Part shown: positions 37,086 through 45,634 of the stretch, piece after piece
How positions within the stretch are numbered: the first letter of the stretch is position 1
How the letters are laid out: every line of letters begins with the position of its first letter
The notes under the pieces: model-generated
The model's input: the letters and a program-made list of their open reading frames with translations, nothing else
Database searches by the model: none
What the model was told of the DNA's origin: nothing
Program-made: the position numbers and the translations under genes
NCBI GenBank assembly: GCA_964412555.1
Contig: CAYPPG010000041.1
Span: 1-64,000, forward strand
Direction of reading: 5' to 3'
Origin: CAYPPG01 sp964412555
Lineage (GTDB): Bacteria; Hinthialibacterota; Hinthialibacteria; Hinthialibacterales; Hinthialibacteraceae
Length of the DNA: 64,000 nucleotides

Positions 37086-38072
37086 TTAGGAGGGACTCTT
37101 TTTTCGGATGTATAAGAAAAGCGCAGACCAGCATACAGCAATAAAAGTGAGAAAACAAAATGTATCCGGATGAAAAAGTAGATTGAAAATATCGCCCTCT
37201 GCTACCGGAATCGTTTTTGGGGTAACAGAGAGATTCCTCGTTTTTGCTTGAGAGTTTAGAGTCTGTGAGATAGTTTGCCGTTGATTATGGTCGTTGTAAG
37301 CCAATTGTATCGATTTTCGAACGGTTGGCGATGGAGTGGAATGAAAGTCATTCTTCAATCCTATATTCAGTTTTGGTGTCGCAGTTGGTTTGACGATATT
37401 TTTTTGCCGACAGATTACCGGATCAGTCGTCGTGGGAAACTTTGTACTAGTGGACAGGGAATCTTGGGAGGTCTCGTCTTCCATCCCCTTGAAAAATTTG
37501 GTGAATTCGTCATGCCATTCCACTTCTCCGATGACAATTTGTTCGATAGGAAGCGAGAAACCGTTTTCATCGGATATTGTTTCGTCGTGAAATGTACTGC
37601 TTGTATCGGATCGATTGACTGATTCAATATCCGATAGCATCGGATCGGAATGAATGAGTGAATCCGGATTCAAATTGTTCTCAATAATTAGATGATTCAC
37701 AATGATGACTGCCGGTTCTCCTGGCTGCATTGTTGGAGATATATTCAGTGCAGTCGGAGGCGGTACAGTCGGAAATGATTGCTGGTTACTGCTATCACTG
37801 CTATCCGATGTAGAACCGGATCTCGGTGTTTGCCTTTCTTGCTTGGCTCCGTCAACTACCGGTGTAAAATTTGGAGGAATTTCTATTGGTGTCGGTGTGA
37901 CGGTTGGCGTCGGTGTCATTCGAAATTCCGGAGAATTCGTAGGAGTAGGAGTCGCTGTACTTTCTGACAAAAAGAGATCATTTTGGCCGCCGGTCTGACT
38001 TGCATCCGCAAAATCCGCCTGCGCCCATGCTCCGACTAATAAAGTGATACCAATGAGAAGCGTCTGGAACAT
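37086..38072 (-). CDS. STP-rich secreted protein with C-terminal membrane anchor
   Basis: The 328-residue product has a signal peptide ending near AWAQADF. A long low-complexity Ser/Thr/Pro region follows (TPTPTNSPEF, then PTPTVTPTP and further blocks), spanning about residues 35-300, with a short hydrophobic patch (AVIIVNHLIIE) in the middle. The end is a membrane helix CFLTFIAVCWSALFLYI and a basic tail RKKSPS. The layout suggests a surface-anchored stalk or spacer, with no recognisable enzyme. A gap of 181 bases upstream of the isomerase holds nothing I can assign. Confidence 0.75.
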   Translation of the reverse strand: MFQTLLIGITLLVGAWAQADFADASQTGGQNDLFLSESTATPTPTNSPEFRMTPTPTVTPTPIEIPPNFTPVVDGAKQERQTPRSGSTSDSSDSSNQQSFPTVPPPTALNISPTMQPGEPAVIIVNHLIIENNLNPDSLIHSDPMLSDIESVNRSDTSSTFHDETISDENGFSLPIEQIVIGEVEWHDEFTKFFKGMEDETSQDSLSTSTKFPTTTDPVICRQKNIVKPTATPKLNIGLKNDFHSTPSPTVRKSIQLAYNDHNQRQTISQTLNSQAKTRNLSVTPKTIPVAEGDIFNLLFHPDTFCFLTFIAVCWSALFLYIRKKSPS

Positions 38073-38268
38073 GATCGTACGATTGCCGATTCGTAACCGC
38101 CCGAAAACATGGAAGTTATCGATTGTAGGGCGGTTAGGATTCCAAAAAAAAAACGGAATTCATACTTTTATATCTGATAAAGTATCATGGGTATGGTAAC
38201 GTAAAAAAAGGAAAAAGTCAGGATGAGCAGGGGTTTTTTTACGATTTTTTTGAAGAAATTTGGTTCAA

Positions 38269-39990
38269 TTAGCCGGGGGAAGGATTGTCTAAAAATTCTA
38301 CCGCTTTTTCAAACCAATCCGCCGGAGGGCTTTCATGGCCCATTCCGGGAACTTGAATGTAAAGAGCATGATTTAAATACTTCTTGTACCCCATTTCATA
38401 ATAACAATAGGTTTGCTCCCTGTTCATGTCAGTGTCACCGGTCAAGAATACATAGCGCCCATATTTTCCAGCATGAGACAGATAGTGAATATCCGGTTTG
38501 GCGAAACTGGCCGGGTAGAAATATCCCGGTTTACTCGGTACTTCCATCCGTTGCCAATAATTGACACCGATCATGAAGATTCCGCCTGCAAAGACATCGG
38601 GATAGTGAAACGCCATCATGCTGGACACACGGCCACCGCCTGACAGACCTGCTATATAAACCCGGTTGGGATCGATTTTGTACCGTTTTTGCATGTTGTA
38701 TGCCGCGTCGAGGGCTAGGGATATTCTTCGGGTATAAATATCTTTATCGTTTCCGGAATTGTCGGCGCCAATCCAAATCAATTTGTGCTGGTTCAGAATA
38801 TTCTTCCAACCTTTCGGATGAATACCGCCGTCATCCCCGGGTGAAACCCAAACGAGCAACCCGTATGGGATGTTGGGATGGTAATCTTCCGGTACATAGA
38901 CTTCATAACTTTCCTCTTCGATTTTGTAATAATGGCCGGTGCGCTCGCCTCGTTTCAATTTGAATTTCATTCTTTTTGCCATTTCACCGAGATCGGATAA
39001 GGGGCTATGTTCTTTGAATTGAGTCTTGAAGGAGCCGGTTTTGATATTCGGATCGTCTAATTTCGAGGAGACGGAATTGTGATTTTCTGTAAAACGGGAA
39101 TGATTCGGCAACGGTGGGGAAGGATTTCCAGTAAGATATCCGTATTTCGATAAAAATTGATCGATCCACTGGAATGTTTTGTTCACCCAATAGGATTTTG
39201 CGAAGAATCCATGATTTTCACCGTTTGCTGTAAACAGTTCTGCTGGAAAACCGAATTCTTTGGCGCGGGTGATATATTCTTTCCCTTGCGGGAGAAGAGG
39301 ATCGAGAGAACCGTACATCAAGAGTGTCGGAGGCATATCCGCAGTAAGGTGAAGGAGCGGAGAAAGTGATTTGGCAGTAGCCGAGGAACCGATTCGTTTG
39401 ATCATGTCCGATGTCCATAGATTCAATAACGGATTGAAAAGAATGAGCAAATTCGGTTTGGAAGAGATCGAATGATCTTCACCGGATGATTCGAAATTTG
39501 TTGTTGTAAATGCGCAAGCTGCGGCGTGTCCTCCGTCCGATGCCCCCGCGACTGCAATACGCTTTGGATCAAGACTGAGTGTTTCAGCGTTGGCTCGTAA
39601 CCAACGTATGGCACTTTTCCCGTCTTCGACATTGTAAAATGCCTTGAACTCGTATCGAGGACCGACGCGGTAATCGACTCTGGCGGCAATCATCCCGCGT
39701 TTAGCCAGATAGTCGGCATATTCCGTGAATTGACCGGTATTTCCACCCACCCAGGCTCCACCGAAAAAAAAGACGATCGCCGGCCGGCGATCATTTTGCG
39801 TCCAATTCGTGGGAAAATGGATGAAAAGGGATAGGTCGCCATGGAGGGTATGTTTATAAACAAATCGTTTGACTTCTATTTTGGATCCGTTTGTTTGAGC
39901 GGTTCCATTCATGGTCAAAGACAAAATCAATAGGACAGCGCATGGTATGAACAGAACCGGTTTCCGGAATAGGCGGCAGCGTCGATTCAT
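38269..39990 (-). CDS. Secreted two-domain alpha/beta-hydrolase (esterase fusion)
   Basis: After a signal peptide (MNRRCRLFRKPVLFIPCAVL, then the hydrophobic stretch ending TMNGTAQ), the 573 residues hold two separate esterase-like units. The first (about 35-285) has VFFFGGAWVGGNT as oxyanion region and the nucleophile VAGASDGGHAAAC, as in acetyl-xylan esterases. The second (about 340-573) has VWVSPGDDGGIHPKGW, nucleophile IAGLSGGGRVSSM and a late His in VPGMGHESPPADW, as in PHB-depolymerase-type enzymes. Deacylating a plant or microbial polysaccharide is plausible. The start follows GAGGAAGAAAG. Confidence 0.85.
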   Translation of the reverse strand: MNRRCRLFRKPVLFIPCAVLLILSLTMNGTAQTNGSKIEVKRFVYKHTLHGDLSLFIHFPTNWTQNDRRPAIVFFFGGAWVGGNTGQFTEYADYLAKRGMIAARVDYRVGPRYEFKAFYNVEDGKSAIRWLRANAETLSLDPKRIAVAGASDGGHAAACAFTTTNFESSGEDHSISSKPNLLILFNPLLNLWTSDMIKRIGSSATAKSLSPLLHLTADMPPTLLMYGSLDPLLPQGKEYITRAKEFGFPAELFTANGENHGFFAKSYWVNKTFQWIDQFLSKYGYLTGNPSPPLPNHSRFTENHNSVSSKLDDPNIKTGSFKTQFKEHSPLSDLGEMAKRMKFKLKRGERTGHYYKIEEESYEVYVPEDYHPNIPYGLLVWVSPGDDGGIHPKGWKNILNQHKLIWIGADNSGNDKDIYTRRISLALDAAYNMQKRYKIDPNRVYIAGLSGGGRVSSMMAFHYPDVFAGGIFMIGVNYWQRMEVPSKPGYFYPASFAKPDIHYLSHAGKYGRYVFLTGDTDMNREQTYCYYEMGYKKYLNHALYIQVPGMGHESPPADWFEKAVEFLDNPSPG

Positions 39991-40027
39991 GTTTCTTTCT
40001 TCCTCGTAGAGAATGGAAAGAATGGAT

Positions 40028-40054
40028 GGTGGGTTTCGCTTTGCTCAACCCACC
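40028..40054. repeat. Intergenic hairpin GGTGGGTT/AACCCACC
   Basis: Perfect eight-base arms enclose an 11-base loop just outside the esterase start. The same GGTGGGTT word forms the left arm of the ahpC terminator at 20574. Confidence 0.7.
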
Positions 40055-40121
40055 CAACCTATGTAAGAGGGATAGCAGAAAAAGGAAAATGTGTCAGGTT
40101 CAATCGGATGAAAAAATGATT

Positions 40122-40562
40122 TTAACTGGCCATCGATTCCACTCGAGGTACGGAAGCGACTGCCAAGCAGTGTTTGACGCCGTTGTATATCTGCTGTGGA
40201 TTGGAATTTCGCGCAATGGAGAAAGATACACCTTGGGCGGTTACATCGATGGAGCGCAAAGGCACTCCGGCACGGTTCAGGAACAGGATTTTGCCTTTGG
40301 GCCGTTTCTGTTTGATGACAGAGAGGACGGTTGAACCGTTGAAGGACGGCATATTTTCGTCATAAATGATCAAATCGGGATTTTTGGCCAAGACATTTCC
40401 GATTGCTTCCGCTGGTGTAAGCGCATTGAAAAGAATGGCGCCGTGCGGAGAGAGGGTTTCGTGAATCAATCGCGTCAATTCCTGATCTGCGGAAATAATG
40501 AAGATTTTTTTACCATGAAAAACTCTAGTTGTTTTTTTGTTCGTATCGATCTGTTTTAGCAT
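40122..40562 (-). CDS. Stand-alone receiver domain protein
   Basis: The 146-residue protein is one response-regulator receiver domain. The phosphorylation site is Asp68 in LIIYDENMPSFNG. Several features are degenerate: the acidic pair is Asp26-Gln27, the usual Thr/Ser position is Asn in KILFLNRAG, and the C-terminal Lys of the KP motif is not clear. It has no output domain. It may relay signals to another protein or act by protein contact. It lies between the esterase and the oxidoreductase genes, on the same strand. Confidence 0.8.
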   Translation of the reverse strand: MLKQIDTNKKTTRVFHGKKIFIISADQELTRLIHETLSPHGAILFNALTPAEAIGNVLAKNPDLIIYDENMPSFNGSTVLSVIKQKRPKGKILFLNRAGVPLRSIDVTAQGVSFSIARNSNPQQIYNGVKHCLAVASVPRVESMAS

Positions 40563-40649
40563 TCCTTGTGTATCTCTTTTTTTCTTCTACTTTCACTTAA
40601 TATTGTATCACGTCAACTGAAAAATGACTGATGAAGAGAGAAAAAAGAG

Positions 40650-42104
40650 TCATACTGCCAATGGTGGAATGTCCAAACGTGTTCTGCTTTCGAGTGACTG
40701 CTTTCCATACAGACAGGCGATAGCCGCTTTCGCACCAGCGATGCCGTCACACAGATTCGGGGCGCCGGAACGGATCGTGTGGGCGAATCCTTGCAGTTCC
40801 CAGCGGTAGGGATCGAGTTTGTCCATATCCGATGCGCCGCCGCTTCCAGTCGCTTCCATGGATTCATGTGCGGCGAAGGCGGCTTTGCTGACGTCTTCTT
40901 CCACAACATCGATAGTGGTTTCTTTCGCTTCATCCGCGGCTTTTTGTGATTTTTCTTCGTCCCAACCGGGTTCCCAGAATAGATAGGATTCATTCTCGTT
41001 GCTCAGAATGATCGTGCCCCGGGTTCCCATGATTTCTTCGTAATAGTTATCGACACTGCTGCTTTGTATGGAGGAATACGTGACCGTGCGATTCTTGGGA
41101 TAGTCGAAAATCGCATAAATGTGATCAGGGATCGTCCGGTCATCTTTTTCGTATCCTTTTTGGAGTTGAACATATTCCTCAAAATTCTTGGCCTCGGTGT
41201 CGTTGTACTTCTGCTTGATTTTGTATTCATCCATGTACTGCATATAGAGATCGTTCTGGTCTTCTTCGGATTTGTAGGTTCCACCGGATGCGAATACACC
41301 AGTCGGGAGTGAATCGAACATCCAGTTGGTGATAGCGATTTGATGGCTGCACAGCTCTGTCCACAGACCGTGCGATGTTTCTTTGTACCAGCGCCAGTTC
41401 ACCAATTTTTGGATGTCCGGATAACCGTATTTGCCCGTATCCATCCTCATGAGTTTCTGGAGCAAGCCGTCGGTGGCTTCCCGGCGGGCGTGCGTCCAAT
41501 AATTCCAATCCGTGTTGCGGTGCCATAAAGCTCGGACATGGTAAACACTGCCCAACAGTCCTTCTTTGACCATCTTGTAGGCGTCCCAATAGAGCGGATT
41601 GTAGAATCGCTGATGGCCGACTTGCAGATTCAAGTTATTCATGCGCGCCAAGCGCACCATTTCCAGGCATTCTTCGGCGGAATAAGCCATGGTTTTTTCC
41701 ACGAAGACATGTTTGCCGGCTTTCAGCGCTTGGATCGCCATGGGGCCGTGCAGATGGAGCGGAGTGGCGATGATGACGGCCTCGATTTCAGGATCGTTCA
41801 ACATATCTTCATACCGGGTATACAGTTTCGGATTGGGGTGATGTCCCACATCCGGATTCTTGATCATATTATGGCCGAGGTTCTGATTATCAGGGCGAAT
41901 ATCGCAAGAAGCGATCAGGTACATATATTTCGGATCGCACAGGCTGATCAAAATTCGCCCTTCCATACCAGTACCGACGATACCGGCTTTCACGGGTCCT
42001 AACGCTGAGGCTTTATATGTGACAGCGCCGACAGCCGGTAAAACCGCGGCGGCTTTCAGGAAATTCCGGCGTCCGATCAATTTGTTGTCTGCATTGAGTT
42101 TCAT
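40650..42104 (-). CDS. Tat-exported Gfo/Idh/MocA oxidoreductase
   Basis: The 484-residue enzyme has a twin-arginine signal (IGRRNFLKAAAVLPAVGAVT) and the Gfo/Idh/MocA fold: NAD(P) loop VKAGIVGTGMEGRI, ATPLHLHGPMAIQALKAG, and the lysine of KHVFVEKTMAYSAEECLE. The later GHQRFYNPLYWDA is also typical. The usual substrates are sugars or sugar acids. The export suggests a role outside the cytoplasm with a bound cofactor, as proposed for many such proteins in PVC bacteria. An AAGGAG site fixes the start. DoxX lies 26 bases upstream. Confidence 0.92.
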   Translation of the reverse strand: MKLNADNKLIGRRNFLKAAAVLPAVGAVTYKASALGPVKAGIVGTGMEGRILISLCDPKYMYLIASCDIRPDNQNLGHNMIKNPDVGHHPNPKLYTRYEDMLNDPEIEAVIIATPLHLHGPMAIQALKAGKHVFVEKTMAYSAEECLEMVRLARMNNLNLQVGHQRFYNPLYWDAYKMVKEGLLGSVYHVRALWHRNTDWNYWTHARREATDGLLQKLMRMDTGKYGYPDIQKLVNWRWYKETSHGLWTELCSHQIAITNWMFDSLPTGVFASGGTYKSEEDQNDLYMQYMDEYKIKQKYNDTEAKNFEEYVQLQKGYEKDDRTIPDHIYAIFDYPKNRTVTYSSIQSSSVDNYYEEIMGTRGTIILSNENESYLFWEPGWDEEKSQKAADEAKETTIDVVEEDVSKAAFAAHESMEATGSGGASDMDKLDPYRWELQGFAHTIRSGAPNLCDGIAGAKAAIACLYGKQSLESRTRLDIPPLAV

Positions 42105-42130
42105 GATTCAGTCTCCTTTTCTGTCTATCG

Positions 42131-42823
42131 TTATTTCACAAATTGTGTTTCCGCATTGAGTCTTGCGGTTTGTACTGCTGGTTTGCTATCAGGAACCGTT
42201 TGCTCCTGTTCCGTTGGAAACAGGAGGTCGAAACCGTATAAGCGCTTGTAGTTGATGGTAAGCATCGCAGCAAGCGCAAGAAATTCGATGAAATTCTTGT
42301 TGATGAGGAAATAACTTCCCTCATTGCCGGTCATCATTTTTCCTGCCCAGGAGGCTTGAGTGAGATCGGTGTAAAAGGCTGTCCATCCAACCTCTTCGAT
42401 ATGCGCCATTTGGGGGGCATAGTCGAAGGAGGGGGCGGCGGCGATGAAAAGAGCCAAGAGTCCCATGGCCACGGCAATGGAGAGCCGGGTGAACAGACCG
42501 AGCATCAGCCCCAGGCCGGCGGCAAGCAACAGCCAGGGGATCATCACGTTGGTGATCGCCAAAATCCATTGCACACTTGCCGTGCTTTCCGTCGCGAACC
42601 AGGACAGAATCGGTGTCTCTTCGACTGTCAATGCGGCCATGCCGCGGAATAGCGGGGCTAGCGGTCCCCAGGAACCGGTTAGATAGCCTTCGGCGCTCCA
42701 AGCCGGCTGCGCCAGTTTCACCCAACCTTCCCAGAAGAAATGCCAGCCGATGCCGATGCGCAGGACAGTGAAGAAAAACGGTTGAAAGTCATACTTATTC
42801 ATGGTTTGCAATTTGTTCCACAT
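42131..42823 (-). CDS. DoxX-family membrane protein
   Basis: The 230-residue product from the ATG at 42823 (AAAGGAG seven to ten bases upstream) has about four to five membrane helices. It carries the DoxX hallmarks FFFTVLRIGIGWHFFWEGW near the N-terminus and LLLAAGLGLMLGLFTRLSIA. The longer ORF to 42964 adds 47 residues that are unlike the family. DoxX proteins are linked to thiosulfate or sulfur redox in some species and to an unknown role here. It is co-transcribed with the Gfo/Idh/MocA gene. Confidence 0.88.
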   Translation of the reverse strand: MWNKLQTMNKYDFQPFFFTVLRIGIGWHFFWEGWVKLAQPAWSAEGYLTGSWGPLAPLFRGMAALTVEETPILSWFATESTASVQWILAITNVMIPWLLLAAGLGLMLGLFTRLSIAVAMGLLALFIAAAPSFDYAPQMAHIEEVGWTAFYTDLTQASWAGKMMTGNEGSYFLINKNFIEFLALAAMLTINYKRLYGFDLLFPTEQEQTVPDSKPAVQTARLNAETQFVK

Positions 42824-42950
42824 GATCGGTGACTCCTTTTTGGATTCAATTTCTAATATAAATGTACGGCGAAGAGGGAGTTTCAGAAATTCGGAAAAAT
42901 ACGGAAAGTTGGATTGCGGGAAGTACGTAGAAAATGATAGAATGATCAAA

Positions 42951-42979
42951 TTGTAGAGAAACATGAATTCAGGTATAAT
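42951..42979 (+). promoter_or_regulatory. Strong promoter for the PIN toxin gene
   Basis: TTGTAG and TATAAT, the latter a perfect -10, are separated by exactly 17 bases. Transcription starting seven to ten bases after the -10 falls on the ATG ATG AAA at 42987-42995, so the mRNA should have little or no leader. Confidence 0.7.
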
Positions 42980-42986
42980 AATGGTG

Positions 42987-43442
42987 ATGATGAAAAAATT
43001 AAGAATTTATATTGATACATCGGTTATCGGAGGATGTCTTGATGAAGAATTCTCAAAGGAAAGCCATGCTCTTATAGAAATGGCTTATCGAGAAGAAATT
43101 ATTCTGGTTATGTCTGACTTATTGGCAGCAGAACTGCTAAACGCTCCTGATTCAGTTAAAGCAATCTATGAAAAACTACCAGAGAAATTGACAGAATTTG
43201 TTCAAAGATCTATAGAAACAGAACTTTTGCGAGATAAGTACTTGGGAGAAGGAGTACTTGGGATGAGATGCATAGATGATGCACATCATGTGGCAATTGC
43301 AACTATCTCAAAAGTGGATTTAATCGTGAGTTGGAATTTTAAACATTTGGTACATTTTGATAAGATAAGAGGCTTTAATGCTGTCAATCTGCGTGAGGGA
43401 TATTTACCTATAGAAATTCGAAGTCCATTGGAGGTAGTATGA
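42987..43442 (+). CDS. PIN-domain toxin-like ribonuclease
   Basis: The 151-residue protein is a PIN domain with metal-site acids in RIYIDTSVIGGC and CIDDAHHVAIA, and the family-typical SWNFKHLVHFD. It is probably an RNase toxin. The ATG at 42987 (with a second ATG right after) is preferred over ATGs at 42963 and 42981 because it lies just downstream of the TATAAT box, whereas 42963 would lie upstream of it. No ribosome-binding site precedes any of them, so a leaderless mRNA is likely. A small partner gene overlaps it by four bases. Confidence 0.8.
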   Translation: MMKKLRIYIDTSVIGGCLDEEFSKESHALIEMAYREEIILVMSDLLAAELLNAPDSVKAIYEKLPEKLTEFVQRSIETELLRDKYLGEGVLGMRCIDDAHHVAIATISKVDLIVSWNFKHLVHFDKIRGFNAVNLREGYLPIEIRSPLEVV

Positions 43443-43633
43443 GTAAGATATCAGAAAAAGAATTAGATTCTGTCGCTTTGAAAAGACAATTACAAGATCG
43501 GTTGCGGTCTAAGTTTTCTGGTTTAACAGATGAGGAGGAAAGGAAGAAGATTTCGGAAGAATTAGCGAATTCCGATGATATTGTGGCTCGTAAATGGAGG
43601 AGGATTTGCAATCAACAGATGGAAAAACCTTGA
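43439..43633 (+). CDS. Small antitoxin-like partner of the PIN protein
   Basis: The 64-residue acidic/basic helical protein (MSKISEKELDSVALKRQLQD, ending RKWRRICNQQMEKP) begins at an ATGA overlap with the PIN stop codon, so the two are translationally coupled. The order toxin then antitoxin is the reverse of most type II modules. It has no recognisable DNA-binding motif. The antitoxin role is inferred from position only. Confidence 0.6.
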   Translation: MSKISEKELDSVALKRQLQDRLRSKFSGLTDEEERKKISEELANSDDIVARKWRRICNQQMEKP

Positions 43634-43649
43634 TATTCATTGAAATTAT

Positions 43650-44090
43650 ATGAATCTGAACGTATTTACGGATTATTCCTTGCGAGTCTTACTTTACCTT
43701 TCGCTGCAGCCGGAGAAACGGGTTTCCATCGAGGAGATTGCGCAGTTTTATCACATTTCACGGGATCATCTGGTGAAAGTGGTGCATCATTTGGGAAAAT
43801 GCGGTTTTATCCGGACGGTACGGGGGCGGAGTGGGGGAATTCAATTGGCGCGGCAAGCGAATTCGATCAAAATCGGGGATGTGGTGCGGAAGACGGAATC
43901 CAATTTTCATCTGGTGGAATGTTTCGATTCGAAGTCCAATCAGTGCCGGATCACACCGTTTTGTAACCTCAAAGATATTTTCGCAGAAGCGACACAGCAG
44001 TTTTTACATACTCTCGATCAATATACGCTGGACGATTTGGTCCATGACCGCGATAGTGTGAAACAACTGGTATCCATTGATTCGCAGTAG
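43650..44090 (+). CDS. nsrR: Rrf2-family nitric-oxide-sensitive repressor
   Basis: The 146-residue protein has the Rrf2 winged helix (TDYSLRVLLYLSLQPEKRVS, DHLVKVVHHLGKCGFIRTVR) and three cysteines at 91, 99 and 105 (VECFDSKSNQCRITPFCNL), the Fe-S ligands of NsrR. The position of Cys91 and the overall length match the NsrR subgroup. The adjoining truncated haemoglobin and reductase, together with the palindromic operator before them, support an NO-responsive role. It lies 16 bases after the antitoxin-like gene, so it may also be read from the PIN promoter. Confidence 0.88.
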   Translation: MNLNVFTDYSLRVLLYLSLQPEKRVSIEEIAQFYHISRDHLVKVVHHLGKCGFIRTVRGRSGGIQLARQANSIKIGDVVRKTESNFHLVECFDSKSNQCRITPFCNLKDIFAEATQQFLHTLDQYTLDDLVHDRDSVKQLVSIDSQ

Positions 44091-44162
44091 GACAAACGTT
44101 CCAGTCATCCCAATCAAACTCTATATCAAAAGAAAAAGGTGGATTTAATGGACATGGGTGAG

Positions 44163-44189
44163 AAAAGATGTATTTTGTATACATCTTTT
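44163..44189. promoter_or_regulatory. NsrR operator
   Basis: A perfect inverted repeat with 11-base arms AAAAGATGTAT and ATACATCTTTT around a 5-base spacer. The half-site AGATGTAT is like that of characterised NsrR sites. It lies 23 bases before the start of the haemoglobin gene and after nsrR, fitting repression of the haemoglobin-reductase operon. Confidence 0.85.
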
Positions 44190-44212
44190 AAGGATGAAAG
44201 GAGAATTGAATT

Positions 44213-44578
44213 ATGGCAACGTTATATGAACAGTTGGGTGGAGAAGAAGCAGTGGATTCCGTGGTGGAATTGTTTTACCGGAAAGTGTTGACCGATGACC
44301 GCACCAGCCGATTCTTCGATGATGTAGATATGGATCAGCAGATTGCGAAGCAGAAGGCGTTTTTGACGATGGTGTTCGGCGGACCGAACCAATATACCGG
44401 CCAGGATTTGCGTGCCGGGCATGCTCATTTGATCGAGCGCGGCCTCAATGATTCGCATGTCGATGCGGTGATCGAACTGCTGGGGGAAAGCATGAAGGAA
44501 AAAGGTGTTTCTGATGCGCTGATCCAACAAGTCGCGCAAATCGCTGAGGGGACTCGAAACGATGTTTTGAATCGATAA
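44213..44578 (+). CDS. glbN: Group I truncated haemoglobin
   Basis: The 121-residue protein is close by eye to cyanobacterial GlbN: MATLYEQLGGEEAV, FYRKVLTDDRTSRFF with Tyr22 at B10, and the proximal His70 in LRAGHAHLIE. Gln47 is kept, but the distal His46 that makes GlbN six-coordinate is Lys here, so the haem is probably five-coordinate and freer to bind O2 and NO. It would convert NO to nitrate with the reductase encoded next. AAGGAG precedes the start and the NsrR operator lies just upstream. Confidence 0.92.
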   Translation: MATLYEQLGGEEAVDSVVELFYRKVLTDDRTSRFFDDVDMDQQIAKQKAFLTMVFGGPNQYTGQDLRAGHAHLIERGLNDSHVDAVIELLGESMKEKGVSDALIQQVAQIAEGTRNDVLNR

Positions 44579-44604
44579 GTGGTTGTTTGTATTGAGGTTG
44601 TTGA

Positions 44605-45576
44605 ATGTCTATTATTACCTATCAAGGAAAGCAATATTCATTATTGGAAAATGAAACAGTGTTGGATGGGCTTTTGCGGAATCAGGAGTCCGTCTCATTT
44701 TCTTGCCGTAGCGGGAAATGTCAGGCGTGTATGTTAAAGGCGGTGGAGGGGCAACCACCTGCCGCTGCGCAGAAAGAACTAAAGGAGACATTAAAAGCGC
44801 AAAACTATTTTCTGGCTTGTCAGTGTGTACCGGAAGAAGATTTGGTAGTCGGTGGAGCCGAGTGTACTATCGACACAAAAGTTGTTCGCAAATCCGCACT
44901 CAATGAACATGTGATTCAATTGCTTCTTGAGCCGTCCGAGCCATTCGAGTATCGCGCGGGACAATATGTCCAGTTGATTCGAGATGACGGTTTAACGCGC
45001 AGTTATTCGATCGCGGTGCATCCGGAAGATCCCTATTTGGAATTTCATATAAAGCGAATTCGCGGCGGGGAGATGAGCAATTGGATTCACGACTCTCTTG
45101 AGGATGGAGATTCTCTTCAGATTCGCGGTCCGGCGGGTGATTGCTTTTATGTGCCTGGCAATACAGAGCAACCGATTCTTCTGGCCGGAACCGGTACGGG
45201 ATTGGCTCCATTGTGGGGGATCGCACGCGATGCGTTACGCCAGGGGCATTGCGGGCCGATTCATCTGTTTCACGGCGCACTGAATGAAGCGGGATTGTAT
45301 CATGTTGCAGCATTGTCTCACCTTGCAGTGGAATATCCAAATTTCTCATATCATCCATGTGTATTGCATGGAGAATCCGGGAATGGCCTTTTGACCGGTG
45401 ATCTTTCGCAGAATCTCTTTACACTGATTCCTGCACTGGAAGGATGGCGGGTGTATTTGTGTGGCGATCCGGACTTTGTGACAGGCATGCGGAAAAAGGC
45501 GTTTTTGCGTGGGGCGTCCATGCGGGAGATTTTTGCGGATGCGTTTTTGATGAGTGTCCCCCAAAATACATTTTAA
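44605..45576 (+). CDS. 2Fe-2S ferredoxin:NAD(P)H reductase fusion
   Basis: The 323-residue electron-transfer protein begins with a plant-type [2Fe-2S] ferredoxin domain (Cys34, Cys39, Cys42 and Cys72, in SCRSGKCQAC and LACQC). FAD and NAD(P) domains follow, with the flavin motif RSYSIAV, the dinucleotide loop GTGTGLAPLWG and a C-terminal YLCGDPDFVTGM. The arrangement is that of phenol or toluene-dioxygenase-type reductases and CDP-6-deoxyglucose reductases. Here it follows the haemoglobin gene by 26 bases and is probably its electron donor. Confidence 0.88.
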   Translation: MSIITYQGKQYSLLENETVLDGLLRNQESVSFSCRSGKCQACMLKAVEGQPPAAAQKELKETLKAQNYFLACQCVPEEDLVVGGAECTIDTKVVRKSALNEHVIQLLLEPSEPFEYRAGQYVQLIRDDGLTRSYSIAVHPEDPYLEFHIKRIRGGEMSNWIHDSLEDGDSLQIRGPAGDCFYVPGNTEQPILLAGTGTGLAPLWGIARDALRQGHCGPIHLFHGALNEAGLYHVAALSHLAVEYPNFSYHPCVLHGESGNGLLTGDLSQNLFTLIPALEGWRVYLCGDPDFVTGMRKKAFLRGASMREIFADAFLMSVPQNTF

Positions 45577-45634
45577 ATGAATTCTGAAAACAAATCTTCC
45601 TTGGAAATGCCTTCGAACTAAAGGCTTCCTTGAC

